Source: a virus
IMG/VR virus record: IMGVR_UViG_3300031787_000092
Span: 1 to 64,000 of that record
Length of the DNA stretch: 64,000 nt
Direction: 5' to 3' (one strand)
The position numbers were made by a program, and so were the translations under genes. Position 1 is the first letter of the stretch. Each line of letters opens with the position of its first letter. The notes under the pieces were generated by a model. The model did no database searches. It saw nothing but the letters and a program-made list of their open reading frames with translations, and was not told the origin of the DNA. Positions 9,670-21,200 of the stretch are shown one piece after another.

Positions 9670-10511
9670 TGAAAAGAACACTAAAAAAATTTAAAGGTGG
9701 AGGTGCAGTTCCTTATGCTCAACTAGGACAAATTGGATCAGATTTAGTTAATAATATTTCTCCTCAAGATGAATTTGGTGTTCAAGATGATTTTGCTGCT
9801 GGAGCTTCTGGGGCTTTAAGTGGAGCTGGAACTGGAGCTGCAATAGGTTCAGTAATTCCTGGAATTGGTACAGCAGTTGGTGCAGCAGCAGGAGGAATTA
9901 TAGGAGGAATAAGTGGAGTATTATCAAATAATAAAGCTAAAGAAGCTAAACAAAAAGAATTAAATAGAAGAAATTATATACAAACTCAAGAAGATAATGC
10001 TAAATTATCTATATATGATACTACTGGATCTAATAATAATCAAATATATGCTAAATATGGAGGTAATATAACTAAATATTTTGATGGAGGTAATCTTAAA
10101 CAATTATCTGATGGATCAGCAGAAGTAGAAGGTGCTTCACATGAAGAAGGAGGAGTAATGTTATCACCAGAAGTTGAAGTTGAAGGAGGAGAAACTTTAC
10201 AAGGATTAGATCAAAATGAACCATTTGTATTTTCAGAAGAATTAGGATTTGCACAACTTCATAAGCCTATTGCTAAAGCAATTGGTAAGATGGAAAAGAA
10301 AGTACCTAATACAATTACAAATAATAGTATTAGACTTCTTAAACAAAAAGAAGAAGCATTAAAGATGCAACAAGAAGAATTTAAAGAACAGTTTGGTTTA
10401 AAAGAATTAGGTGAATATGCATATGGAGGTAGGATTCCACAAAATTCTAAAACTAAAGATTCTTCTAAATTTATTGTAGTAGATAATAGACTAATTAGAA
10501 TAAAGAAATAA
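9669..10511 (+). CDS. Glycine-zipper virion cargo/ejection-type protein (280 aa)
   Basis: Starts with a basic MKRTLKKFKGGG segment. Residues 43-84 form a long Gly/Ala-rich hydrophobic run with GxxxG spacing (GAGTGAAIGSVIPGIG and onward), typical of proteins that insert into or cross membranes during DNA ejection. Around residues 158-180 is a conserved-looking block, SHEEGG then EVEGGE, followed by a VFSEELG segment; I have seen this combination in Bacteroidota phage virion proteins but know no described function. It lies just after the tail protein and ends 1 nt before a second cargo-like gene. A periplasm- or membrane-acting ejection role is inferred. Confidence 0.55.
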   Translation: MKRTLKKFKGGGAVPYAQLGQIGSDLVNNISPQDEFGVQDDFAAGASGALSGAGTGAAIGSVIPGIGTAVGAAAGGIIGGISGVLSNNKAKEAKQKELNRRNYIQTQEDNAKLSIYDTTGSNNNQIYAKYGGNITKYFDGGNLKQLSDGSAEVEGASHEEGGVMLSPEVEVEGGETLQGLDQNEPFVFSEELGFAQLHKPIAKAIGKMEKKVPNTITNNSIRLLKQKEEALKMQQEEFKEQFGLKELGEYAYGGRIPQNSKTKDSSKFIVVDNRLIRIKK

Positions 10512-10512
10512 T

Positions 10513-11952
10513 ATGAACCAAAAAATTAGAAAATATAATAATCCAACTTTTACTGGTGTAAAGTCTAGTGATATAGTATATGCTGAAGGAGGAAATGTAG
10601 GTAAATCATTAAGAGATATTAATTTTACTTCTAGAGCAAATAAATTAAATTTTAAAACTGGTAATATTCAAGCAGGAAAATCTTTATCTGATTTAAATTT
10701 AACTAAATCTGTATCTGGAAAACCATATACTAAGGTAGGTAAATGGCAACCTACTCAAAAAGAAAAAGATTTTCTTGCAAGTAAAGAAGGTAATAATTCA
10801 TTTACTGATGTTGCTGATTCATTAATTCCTTATGCTAGTAATATATCTAATGCTCTTAGGAAGTTACCTAAACCTATTGCATCAAGAGCTGAGTCTACAA
10901 TATCTCCTAATTTAGTAAATTTAGATGCAGCACGTACTAATATAGATAATTCTCAAAGAAATTTAGATAGAGAAACTGATTATAGAGTATCAAATCCAGC
11001 AGTAGCTCAAGCAATTAAAGCTGCTACTTTTGAAAAAACTGTAAATGCTAAAAATCAATTAGCTCAAGAAGAAACTAATCAAAATGCTCAAATTAAAAAT
11101 CAAACTAGTCAATTTAATCAAGGTGTTATAGCTAGAAATATTCAAAGAGAGAATGAGTTTAACACTAATTTAGTTGGTAGAAATATTCAACAACAAAATT
11201 TATTATCTGATAATTTAGCTGATGTTGGAACAAAATTTCAACAACAAAAAGCTGATAACGCTGCAATAGAATTAGAAAGAGAAAAAAATTCTTATCTTCC
11301 TGATTTCTATGAAAAAAATACTTCTGGAACTTCTGTATATGATAGACTTAAAGCAAAAAGAAGTAAAAGAGGATATGCTTTAGGAGGAGAAGTTGATCCT
11401 GATCCTAAGAAAATACCATGGAAAAAATCTAACGAAGTTCTTTTTCCTACTACATTTAAAGAAAACAATATATTAGACTCTGCTAAATACGATGGAGCTA
11501 AATTGTACAAAGCTCAAAAAGCTAAATTAAATAACTATCAAGGAATAAATGGTAAACCGTTATTTACTGGTGTTGCTCCAAATAGAGAAACTCCTATAAA
11601 AGAGTCACTAACTCAAGAAGAAATAGATTTAGTTTTAAATAAACCTTTTAATAGAGGAGCTACAGTAAATAAGAACTTTGCTGGAGATAATGGTTATTTA
11701 GGTGTAAAATTACGTGAATACGATACAGAGAGAGGTACTGAATATGGTGCTGATGAATTTGTATTACGCAGAGATCCAGTTAAATCTGTAGCTAAACCAG
11801 TTCCTGTAAAGGTACTTAAACCTCATGATATAATGGGAAAAGAAACTAATGATCAAGGTCAATTTGCAACTCAAAGACCTATATCAGTTAGAAATAGTTC
11901 TACTCCTAAAATGAAAATTAAAAGACTTGGTGGAAAATTAAAGAGATGTTAA
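10513..11952 (+). CDS. Cargo/ejection-type virion protein with repeated GG motifs (479 aa)
   Basis: A basic, glutamine- and asparagine-rich protein. Residues 135-260 look like a long coiled coil. Short aromatic or basic plus GG motifs recur (VYAEGGNVG near residue 23, YALGGEVD near 291, and RLGGKLKRC at the very end) and resemble those in the preceding protein (YAYGGRIP, KYGGNI). Shared motifs and adjacency suggest the two are packaged together. The C-terminus is strongly basic. No enzymatic motif recognised; the cargo assignment is from context and composition. Confidence 0.5.
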   Translation: MNQKIRKYNNPTFTGVKSSDIVYAEGGNVGKSLRDINFTSRANKLNFKTGNIQAGKSLSDLNLTKSVSGKPYTKVGKWQPTQKEKDFLASKEGNNSFTDVADSLIPYASNISNALRKLPKPIASRAESTISPNLVNLDAARTNIDNSQRNLDRETDYRVSNPAVAQAIKAATFEKTVNAKNQLAQEETNQNAQIKNQTSQFNQGVIARNIQRENEFNTNLVGRNIQQQNLLSDNLADVGTKFQQQKADNAAIELEREKNSYLPDFYEKNTSGTSVYDRLKAKRSKRGYALGGEVDPDPKKIPWKKSNEVLFPTTFKENNILDSAKYDGAKLYKAQKAKLNNYQGINGKPLFTGVAPNRETPIKESLTQEEIDLVLNKPFNRGATVNKNFAGDNGYLGVKLREYDTERGTEYGADEFVLRRDPVKSVAKPVPVKVLKPHDIMGKETNDQGQFATQRPISVRNSSTPKMKIKRLGGKLKRC

Positions 11953-11982
11953 TAAATATAATAAACTTAAATAAACTAAATT

Positions 11983-12279
11983 ATGCTTACACAAGAAATG
12001 TTACCAGAAAAAACTTTTACTTATAATAAGGAAAAGTACACAGTTATTCAAGGTTTCTTAGGAATAGGAGACATGAGTGATGAATTAAATCCTATTTTTA
12101 ATAGTAATGGTATTTATAGGTCATTTGTAATAAACAATGAAAAAAGAGGAGAAACTCCCTTAAAAGATTTATTTAATAATGTTAATATAGAACAAGATAC
12201 TGTATTAGCTGAATTCAAATCTACTAATGTTCAAGAAATTTCTAATTGGATAGATTTTGTTAATAAAACTTACAATTAA
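11983..12279 (+). CDS. Small hypothetical protein (98 aa)
   Basis: A soluble, acidic-to-neutral protein preceded by an A/T-rich leader containing AAACTAAA (11973-11980). It lies between the two cargo-like genes and the giant virion proteins. No motif or membrane segment recognised. The frame is open from an ATG with normal codon use for this genome. Confidence 0.55.
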   Translation: MLTQEMLPEKTFTYNKEKYTVIQGFLGIGDMSDELNPIFNSNGIYRSFVINNEKRGETPLKDLFNNVNIEQDTVLAEFKSTNVQEISNWIDFVNKTYN

Positions 12280-12289
12280 AATTTATAAT

Positions 12290-12520
12290 ATGTTAAAATT
12301 AAAAGAAAAAATTTTTAATCATAGTTTCTTTTGGTCATACCAAGTTAAGTATATAGAAAATCAAATTCAAATTGTTTGGTCTAATAAATTTCTAAATGAA
12401 ATATCAACATTTAATTATAAAGGTTTGACTAAAGAAAAATCTTTTATGGAGTTACAAGAACGTAGATTTCACAATGGTTTACCAATGGAAAGTTTTAGAA
12501 TGGTAATTATAAATGAATAA
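12290..12520 (+). CDS. Small hypothetical protein (76 aa)
   Basis: An upstream in-frame ATG at 12257 would overlap the previous gene by 23 nt. The ATG at 12290 sits after an AT-rich spacer ending TATAATATG like other starts here, so I chose it. The protein is basic and aromatic, with no recognised motif. It ends 2 nt before the 592-aa virion protein gene, implying co-translation. Confidence 0.5.
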   Translation: MLKLKEKIFNHSFFWSYQVKYIENQIQIVWSNKFLNEISTFNYKGLTKEKSFMELQERRFHNGLPMESFRMVIINE

Positions 12521-12522
12521 TT

Positions 12523-14301
12523 ATGGCAGAATTATATGATCAAGTAAGACAAAGTAATTCAAAATATGTACCTCAATTTGTGGGTAGTAATTTTGATACT
12601 TTAAAAAGTCTAGGTGATACTTTACAAGATCGCTATAATAAGAATTTAGATATATCTAATGCATTAGCTATTCAAATGGCTAATGATCAATATTTAGAAC
12701 AAGATCAAGCTATTGGAGAAAAGCATTATAATCAATTTTCAAAAGCTATTGACGAAATAGCTGGTTCAGATGATAGTTTTGAAAACTCATCTAACATAGT
12801 ATCTCAATTAGTAAAGAACTACGGATCAGATAGAGATAGAATTGCTGCATTAGATAATAAAAAAATATACGAACAATATATTTCAGAGAAACAAAGGCTT
12901 GGAGAAAAAGCATTAGATTTTACAAGACCAGAAAACTTTAAAGGTACAGTAAATGAAGATGGTACTTATAATCGTTTTAGTTATGATGTACAAGAAAGAT
13001 TAGATTATGATAAACCTAAAGAAGCATTATTTAATCAAATAGAAGCTAGTTATAATGAAGGTGAATTATCTCAAGATAAAAATAATCCTGAGTTCTTACA
13101 AAGTATAACTAGAGGAGGTATATCTTCACAAGATATTAAAAACAAATATTTAAATCCTGCAATTCAGAGATATAGAGGAACTAATGAGTATAGACAAGAA
13201 AAAAGAAAGTTACAAGAACTTGATGGTCTTACATCAGAACAAGCAGATAAAGAAATTGAAAAATCTATACTTGCTACTGGATTAGAAAAAGTATATGGCT
13301 TCTCAAAAAGAGATAGCCAGAGACATAGTGAGTTTTATTTATCTAATCAAGGAAAAGTATTAACTGATAATGATGGAAGTAAATATGAATTATCACAAAG
13401 TGTAGAAACAAAAATTCCTATTATTAGTAAAACAAAACTAGGTTCTGATCCTGTACAAACACAAGCAAATAATAATATTATAGGAGGACTTGCACCTATA
13501 AATAGTAGAAGTGCTCAAACATCTGGTAAAGCATTTAATGCAGAAAAAGCATATACTAATTTAGATGCTAATGAGAAAACTAAGTTTGATAGAATATTAA
13601 AAACATTTAGTCCAGAAACTAAACCTAATTCTAAGGAAGCATTTAAGATAGTAAATGATTATATTAAGCAAGTAGAAACAAAAGAAGCAGATGAAAATAC
13701 ACCTATTATAAAAGCTGCTCCTGATACATATAAACCTGGATTTGATTATACAGCAGTTGGAGCATCAGGTAAAAGTTTAGGACAGAAAGCTACAGATGAT
13801 TTAAAAATATCATTTAATAATAGAGTATTTTATAACCCAACTACAGGAGAAAAAATATCTGGTTCTGATCCTAAGTTCCTAAAAAAGATAAACGAGCAAT
13901 TTGATACTGATTTTGATACAGTAAAAGATTTTCAAAATGCAATAGATATTAAAGGTGAGTATTCTCCTAAGAATAGATTTACTGTAATAGCTGGAAATGA
14001 AGCTTTTGCAAATCCTTATGCTGCTGTTTTAAATGGTAAAGATTTAGCAGTAACAAGAGAAGCTAGTTACTACAATAGTTCTGATGCTCAAAAATCAGCA
14101 TTAGTAAATAAAGCTTACAATGCTATGAAAGAACTTCCTGGAATTGTAAACAATGTAGATATTGCAGGTATTAACTTTGAGATACAAGAAACTCCAGAAG
14201 GTAGAGTTATTTTAAGGACAGACAATCCTGATTTTGTAAAAGAACATGGAAAAGAAGTATCTCTAGATGATGTTACTCAGATAGCTTTATTTTTTAAATA
14301 A
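12523..14301 (+). CDS. Virion cargo protein candidate (592 aa)
   Basis: A highly hydrophilic, helix-rich protein with no membrane segment. It is first of three consecutive genes for very large proteins that end with the virion RNA polymerase. In crAss-like phages the genes at this position encode proteins packed in the capsid or tail and delivered with DNA; the function here is inferred from that order. Residues 1-90 are coiled-coil-like, and the C-terminal 100 residues look more globular. Its stop overlaps the start of the next gene by one base (TAATG). Confidence 0.55.
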   Translation: MAELYDQVRQSNSKYVPQFVGSNFDTLKSLGDTLQDRYNKNLDISNALAIQMANDQYLEQDQAIGEKHYNQFSKAIDEIAGSDDSFENSSNIVSQLVKNYGSDRDRIAALDNKKIYEQYISEKQRLGEKALDFTRPENFKGTVNEDGTYNRFSYDVQERLDYDKPKEALFNQIEASYNEGELSQDKNNPEFLQSITRGGISSQDIKNKYLNPAIQRYRGTNEYRQEKRKLQELDGLTSEQADKEIEKSILATGLEKVYGFSKRDSQRHSEFYLSNQGKVLTDNDGSKYELSQSVETKIPIISKTKLGSDPVQTQANNNIIGGLAPINSRSAQTSGKAFNAEKAYTNLDANEKTKFDRILKTFSPETKPNSKEAFKIVNDYIKQVETKEADENTPIIKAAPDTYKPGFDYTAVGASGKSLGQKATDDLKISFNNRVFYNPTTGEKISGSDPKFLKKINEQFDTDFDTVKDFQNAIDIKGEYSPKNRFTVIAGNEAFANPYAAVLNGKDLAVTREASYYNSSDAQKSALVNKAYNAMKELPGIVNNVDIAGINFEIQETPEGRVILRTDNPDFVKEHGKEVSLDDVTQIALFFK

Positions 14302-17300
14302 TGGGAAAAAAGTTAAGTTTAAAAAGTAAGGCAGAACTACAATCAACATTTAATCAAGATGTTGATCCACTATTAGCTACTTCTGAAAAAGTAGGTAATA
14401 CTCAATCTATATATGAAAAAACTCAATATGATAAAGGTTATTTACCTGCATATGGAGATTTAGATGGATATAAAGCTAGACAACAACCTGCTATAGATCA
14501 AGTAGGTAATACTTTACTTAGAATAGTTCCTGCTATTGGATTAGATATATTAGAAACTACAGGAGATATAGTAGAATTATTTGATAGAGATGACACTAAA
14601 GAATATACTAATGCTATTACAGAATTAGCAAAAGAAGGTAAAAAGAAATTAGATAAAGATTTTCTTGGAGGACTAAAAAATTATCAAGAAACTCCATCAA
14701 ATGAATTTGCACCTTTATCTGATTCTGGATGGTGGGTTAATCATGCAGAAGGATTAATAACATCTATTGCTTCTTTTGGTTTAACTGGAGCAGGTATAGG
14801 AGGTGCTTTAGGTAAAGGAGCAAAATTATTAAATGGAACTATTCAAAATATTATAAAAACAACTAAAGGAGCAGAAGCTATTGCAAAAACTACACAAGGT
14901 TTAGCTCAATTAGGTACAGCAGCAGGTTTGACTCATGCAGAAGCAGTTAGATCAGGAGCAGATGTGTATAGTAAATTAAAAGATGATATTATAAATAATG
15001 GATATGATTATGGTGATGGAATTAAAGTTCCTGTACCAGAACAAGAAGCTATAAGACTTGCATCAGAAGGTGCTGCAAATACTTATAATTTTAGTTTTAA
15101 TACTAATTTACTTCTTAATATTACATCTTTAAATCCTGTTTTTAAATCATATAGTAATTTAAGTCAATCTGCAAAATCTCAATTAATAAGAGGTAATAAA
15201 GAAAATCTTAGTGATTATGTTAAAAGATTAACTTTGTTAGAAAAAGAATTACCTAAACAAGCAAGTACATTAGGTAAATTAGCTAGAGAATCTGGGCAAG
15301 AATATCTAGAAGAAACTAATACTTTAGTTGGTGAAAAAATAGGTTTAGAACAAACTAAAGGAGCTAAAAGAAAAAGTAATAGTGATATATATTTAAATAC
15401 ATTAGCATCAGAAGAAGGAGCTATAACAGGTATATTAGGAGCTATAGGAGGTATAGGACAAACTGCTGGATTAGAGTTTGTTCCATATAAAACTTATGAA
15501 GATGAAAATGGTAAAACTCAAAGAGTATCTGCTTATCAATTAGAGGGAATAGAAAAACAGAAATATCATAAAGAAACTATATCTACTTTAAAAACAGATA
15601 TAGAATATCTTAGAAAGAATCAAGAAGATTTAAATACAGCAATTAAAAATGATGATAGAGTAGGTGCAGAAGTAGCTAGAAATAATCTATTTAATATTGC
15701 AGCACTTAAATCTATAAGAACTGAAACATCAGAAGAACTAAGTAAAGAAATTGCAAGTATTGCATCTGTAGATAATACTATAATTAGAGAGAATGGAAAA
15801 ACAGATGCTCAAAATCAAGGTCTTGCAGATAATGTAGATGATAATCAATATAAAGAAACAGCAGCTAAAAAAGCAATTGATCTTAGACAATTAAATAAAG
15901 AGTTTAGAGATTTAAATGCTATTATACAAGACCCTCATGTAGCATCAGAAGCATTTAGAAGAAGATTAGATGTATATTCACTAGAATCAACATTAACAGA
16001 TTTAACAAAAGCTTCTCAAAATAAGGAGCTAAATCTTAATGTTAATTTTCCAATTAATCAAATAGATGCTGCAAAATACAAAGCAGAAACCTTAGCATAT
16101 CAAAGTGCAGTACTTTATCAAGAAGCAAAAGGTGATAAAAAATCTGCTGATCTTCTTAGATCGGAAAGTCAAATAGTAACATCTCTTTATAGTGATTTAG
16201 TAAAAGAGAATCCTAATTTAGATAAAGAACTAGAATCTAAGATTGGTGTACTTGCTCCATTAGCAAAAGATTATGCAAATCAACTTGTTGCTAAACAAGA
16301 AATTAATAAAGCAAAAGATAATTATTCTAAGATATTAAACGATCCAAAGAAGTTTAAAAAAGAAGTAATTGATCCTGCTATCAAAGAGTTAACAAAAGAG
16401 AAAGAAAGAAAAGAGAAAGAGCAAAAAGAAGCAGAAGTCAAAGCTAAGAAAAAAGCAGATTATGAAGAAGCTAAATTAAAAGCAGATCAAGAGAAAAGAA
16501 CTAAATTAAGTGAACAAATAAATAATGTTCAAACTGAAAAAGATTTAGATGCTTTTTTAGAAGAATCAGATAAAAATAATTTAACTACTCCAGAAATTAT
16601 TGATCAAATTTCTAAAAAAAGAGAAGAACTTAATAAACAAAACAATGAAGAAAATACTCAGAAAGTTGACAATGTTATTGAAGAAGTTCAAAAAGATGCA
16701 GAAGTACAAGATAAAACGTTAGCAGTAGATCAGCTTTCTAATCTTACTCCTATATCTGAAATCTATGTACCTCCTACTGAAAAAGAAAAACAAGAACAAG
16801 AAAATATTATAAACGAACAATTAAATAAACAAGAAACTCTAACTACAGAAATTTATGGTAACCACAACAAACTTGCTTACGAAGCTCAAGAACAAGATCA
16901 AGAAGGAAACACTATTGATAGTACCATTATTAATGATAATTACAAAATATTACATGATAATACCATCTCCGTTGGTACAGAGTTAACTCTTAAAATTGAT
17001 ACAGATTCTCCTTTCTATGAAGCAAATAAAGATGATATAAACACAGTACCAATAGGAGTTTATTATAAAGAAAAACTTATAGGTTATTTACCAACTTATA
17101 GAGGACAAAATAAACAACTAGTATTTGCAAGAAATTTTATCTTTAAAAATAAAGAAGTTAAAGATACAGTTGGTAGAAAAACAGCAGGAGTTTTAAATAT
17201 AGGAGAAAAAGCTTTAGTTGCAGATAACTTTTCTTTTACTCCTGATTTTCTAATAGGAAGAAATGAACAGTTTGAAGATAGTTTAAATAGTATTTATGAC

Positions 17301-18215
17301 AAAGAAGAATTATTAAATAAACAAGGTTCAAGATCAGGTTATCTATATACAATGACTCCAACTCCTGATGGTAAGCAAATAGCTTTACCTGTTGATATTG
17401 ATAGAGTTGATTCTGAGATAGTAGATTCATTGATGAAAGCTTTTAATTTATTCTTTAAAAAAGGAAAGAAAGGACAAGAATCTAAATTGACAGAAGAAGA
17501 ACAACAACTAGTTGTTAAAATTCAAAATGAATACGATCAAGATATAACTACTCCACAAGGATTATCTTGGTATTTTAATCAATGGTTTACAGCAACAGAC
17601 TTATCAAGTACTGATAAAGGAGAAGCTAATGTTGAAAGAATTAACCAAGATTTAAGAAGTAATAACAACTATCTTGAATTAGTATCTGGAGGACTAAAAA
17701 TATTATCTAATCCATCTGTACAGAATGGACAAAGTGGTAAACCTTTATTTTATGGAGCTAATGATATTACTAATGAAGGTAAAAGAAATAGAGTTATTGC
17801 TTTATTAAATAATACTTTCTATAGAGCAGATTTAACTAAGATAAATAGTAAAAGAGAATTTAAAGTTCCTATATTAAATACAAAAGATAATAATGTAATT
17901 GAATATAAAAAGAAAAGTTATAATGAGCACTTATCTTCTATATCAAGAACTAATGTAATAGCTGTTAACATAGGTAATAATAAACAAACAGTATTTGTAC
18001 AACCTACAATTAACTTAAACTTTGATTTCTTGAAAGAGTCACAGTCAAAAGAAAATTTGGATTTTACAACTGAAAATGGACAAAAATTTGTATCTTTAAC
18101 CACAAATAAAAAAAGTGGTCTTAATACTTTAGATGAATTTGAAGCTGATGAATTTCAATCTGAAAATCCTACAGAAGAAGAATCTAAAGAATATAAAGAT
18201 AGATGTAAACCTTAA
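14301..18215 (+). CDS. Giant virion protein, candidate ejection/cargo protein (1304 aa)
   Basis: Two glycine-rich hydrophobic stretches are visible, at about residues 142-178 (GLITSIASFGLTGAGIGG and onward) and 372-392 (GAITGILGAIGGIG), suited to membrane insertion. A long Lys/Glu-rich coiled coil spans about residues 690-830, and the C-terminal third looks globular. It lies between the 592-aa cargo candidate and the RNA polymerase, 9 nt upstream of the latter, so the three are surely co-expressed. The closing segment is acidic (EADEFQSENPTEEESKE). It could be a split-off partner of the polymerase polypeptide, since crAss-like phages differ in how this region is divided into genes. Confidence 0.6.
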   Translation: MGKKLSLKSKAELQSTFNQDVDPLLATSEKVGNTQSIYEKTQYDKGYLPAYGDLDGYKARQQPAIDQVGNTLLRIVPAIGLDILETTGDIVELFDRDDTKEYTNAITELAKEGKKKLDKDFLGGLKNYQETPSNEFAPLSDSGWWVNHAEGLITSIASFGLTGAGIGGALGKGAKLLNGTIQNIIKTTKGAEAIAKTTQGLAQLGTAAGLTHAEAVRSGADVYSKLKDDIINNGYDYGDGIKVPVPEQEAIRLASEGAANTYNFSFNTNLLLNITSLNPVFKSYSNLSQSAKSQLIRGNKENLSDYVKRLTLLEKELPKQASTLGKLARESGQEYLEETNTLVGEKIGLEQTKGAKRKSNSDIYLNTLASEEGAITGILGAIGGIGQTAGLEFVPYKTYEDENGKTQRVSAYQLEGIEKQKYHKETISTLKTDIEYLRKNQEDLNTAIKNDDRVGAEVARNNLFNIAALKSIRTETSEELSKEIASIASVDNTIIRENGKTDAQNQGLADNVDDNQYKETAAKKAIDLRQLNKEFRDLNAIIQDPHVASEAFRRRLDVYSLESTLTDLTKASQNKELNLNVNFPINQIDAAKYKAETLAYQSAVLYQEAKGDKKSADLLRSESQIVTSLYSDLVKENPNLDKELESKIGVLAPLAKDYANQLVAKQEINKAKDNYSKILNDPKKFKKEVIDPAIKELTKEKERKEKEQKEAEVKAKKKADYEEAKLKADQEKRTKLSEQINNVQTEKDLDAFLEESDKNNLTTPEIIDQISKKREELNKQNNEENTQKVDNVIEEVQKDAEVQDKTLAVDQLSNLTPISEIYVPPTEKEKQEQENIINEQLNKQETLTTEIYGNHNKLAYEAQEQDQEGNTIDSTIINDNYKILHDNTISVGTELTLKIDTDSPFYEANKDDINTVPIGVYYKEKLIGYLPTYRGQNKQLVFARNFIFKNKEVKDTVGRKTAGVLNIGEKALVADNFSFTPDFLIGRNEQFEDSLNSIYDKEELLNKQGSRSGYLYTMTPTPDGKQIALPVDIDRVDSEIVDSLMKAFNLFFKKGKKGQESKLTEEEQQLVVKIQNEYDQDITTPQGLSWYFNQWFTATDLSSTDKGEANVERINQDLRSNNNYLELVSGGLKILSNPSVQNGQSGKPLFYGANDITNEGKRNRVIALLNNTFYRADLTKINSKREFKVPILNTKDNNVIEYKKKSYNEHLSSISRTNVIAVNIGNNKQTVFVQPTINLNFDFLKESQSKENLDFTTENGQKFVSLTTNKKSGLNTLDEFEADEFQSENPTEEESKEYKDRCKP

Positions 18216-18224
18216 TCTACATTA

Positions 18225-21200
18225 ATGAAAGCTTGTCCTAATACTAATTCTCTAGAATGGAAGTTATTAGAAAAGAAAGCAGGATTGTATGATGCTGCTT
18301 TTGATCTTTTTATACAAAATGGAGAAGAAACTCCTTCTATTGAACAAATAGAAGAATATTTTAAAGGTAAGGAACTTATACCTACTGATAAAGAAGGTTT
18401 AATTACTTATCTTAAATCTAAGAAAGCTCCTAATGGAGCTAATCTTTTTAGAGAAGAAGAAGGACAACTAAAAATTGTAAATAAGAAAGGATCAGACTAT
18501 AATCTATCTAATGCTTACAAAGTACTAGGTAGTATCAATTCTCAATTTCCTGGAAAAGTAAAATTATCTAAAGATAGATTTGGTAAAATAGTTGTATCTG
18601 TTATAGAAGGTCAATTACCTTTATTTGATCTACCATCTACTAACACTACAAACAATCTATTACTTCCAGGATTTAAATCTTTCTATCAACAAAAAGAAGT
18701 AGTAGATGTTTTATCTAGTAGTGTTTTAGCTTACTATAGAGATAACAAACAAGAGAAATTATTGTATAGTAAAGCTATTGAATCAATTAAACAGAATATA
18801 ACAGATATAAACAAATCTGATCCTAGAGAAGTTTATCAATTAATACTTAATAATTTAGATGCTTTATCTTTAGAAGTTAGAGATAAGCTACAAGCATTAA
18901 GATTAATAGCAAAACCTAAATTAGAAGGAACATCTTTAGATAAATCTACGGAAGTTACAGAAGATGAAGAAGGAGTTGAAGGAGCAGAAGTAGTAGGTTC
19001 ACAAGGTCAAGATGAATGGGTATTTCAATATGACTCAAAAGATAATGCATTAGAAGCTATTAAAAAGTTTTTAGCATTTATTCCTAAAACAGTTTATAAC
19101 AAATCAGATGATAGTTTTAAACTTGTTGAAAGTATAATTCCTAAGCAACCAGTCTTTTTATCATACGATGAAGTATATGAACAATTAAAATCTGTACTTG
19201 CTGGAGTAGATAATACTTGGGAAGCTATGGAAGAAGAATTAAGGTTAAATGCAAAAGGTAAACCTTTTATTAACACCTTATTGAAAAAGATAAACAATTA
19301 TAAAGAAGATAAAGAACAACTAAAACGTCAATTTGTATCTACCATGAGTTCTTCTTATGGTAACTTTAAAACTATAATTGTAAAAGATAGAACAGATAGA
19401 GAAGGAAATATACTTGGTCAATATTTTAATGTAATAGATACTGATAGAACTTCTATTGAAAAAACTATTATATCTAAATGGCAAGGAGATTTCAAAAGAT
19501 CAAATCTATTTGATGAAGTAGATGGAGATTTGATTTTATCAAAAGAGAAGGTAGAAGAATATCGTAAGAGATTAAAAGAAATTAAAGAAGAACCTACATT
19601 AGAAAATGTAAAAGAAGTATTAGAAAAGATAGGTATTACTATTTCAGATAATACTTTAGATAGATTAGTAAATGGAGTTGTAAATAGATTATCAATTAAT
19701 CAACAATTTACTTCTGATTCAGGTTTATTTAAATTAATTGATCTTAGATTAGGAGCTAAAGAAGTAAAAGAAGGAGAAGATGAATTTAACGAATTAGATG
19801 AAGAAACAATTGTTAATGATCCTACTGTAAACAATTCAGCAATAAGAGCATTAGCAAAATTAGATTCTTATAATAACGAAAGCTATTACTCTAATACATT
19901 TAAAGATGGAGAAGGTAATACAGTTTATTCCTATACATTTAATAAATTCTTAACTAAAGAATTTAACAAGATACTTAATGATGATAATCATGTAAAATCA
20001 TTATTAGATATTACTTTTAACAAACCGATATTTAACGGAGAAACTCCTATATATGATACTTGGTTATATTTAAGAGATACTAAACCAGAATTATTTAAAG
20101 AGATATTTACTATTTCACCTTTAGATACTTTAAAAGTAGGTAAAGATGGAACTAAGTTAAGTTCTATGTCAGACTTAGACTTAGAAATAACTCAACTTGC
20201 TTTAATGCAAAATTCTGGAAGTAGAAAGAAAGGTCTTGGAGGAGAAGATACAAAAGGAACTAGAATCATAAAATATCTTATAACTGTTCCTGATAAAACT
20301 ACATCTTATGTAGTACAAGGAACTGGAATAGATGTTAAATTATTTTTTGATAAAGAAGGATATAGAATAGGAAAGAGAACAATAGATGCGTTATATTCTG
20401 TAGTAGCATCTGAGCACAATCGAATACTTTCTCAACAAGCAAGAAAAAGTGAAAACAAAGCATACAATAAAGGTTCTAATTTTTTCTTTTTCTTTCCTAC
20501 ATTAAATGATCTAATATTTAATAAAGATGAAAATGGTAAAAAAACTACAGTTAAATTACCTACTGATAAAATAGGAGATAAGACAGTAGAACAAATCATA
20601 AAAGAAGAATTAAATCGCATCATAAAAAATGATGTATCTAACAAATTACAACAATGGAAAGAATTAGGTATTAGTTCTCAAACATTAAAGTTAGTAGATT
20701 ATAATTACTTACAAAAGATACTTGCTTCTCAAACAGATGATCAAAATAATCAATTAACATTAGCTGCTGCTGATTATATTGTTAATAGTATATTAGCTAA
20801 ATTTAATTCTCATCAAACTTTTATTGATGATCCTGCTGTTTATTTCAAAACTGATGTAGCTACAACTTGGGATAACGTTGGTAAAAGATTAACTAATCTT
20901 ATCGCACCTTTTAAAGAAGGTATGATAGATTCAACTAATAAATATTTTTTATCTGTAAAATTAGCTGATATAGAATCATCTGCATTAAACAATGCACAAC
21001 TAGCTGCAAGATTGTCAAAATATTATGAAGATAATAATATTGGACTTCCTTACGATGCTATTAAAGGAACAGATGCTCAAGAATATATTACTTTAACTGA
21101 AAAATTAAAAGTAATGTATATGTATGGAGAAATCTCTACTAAATTATATAATGATCTATTAGAGAAAATCAAAACTCAAGGAAATAATTTAGTACTTACA

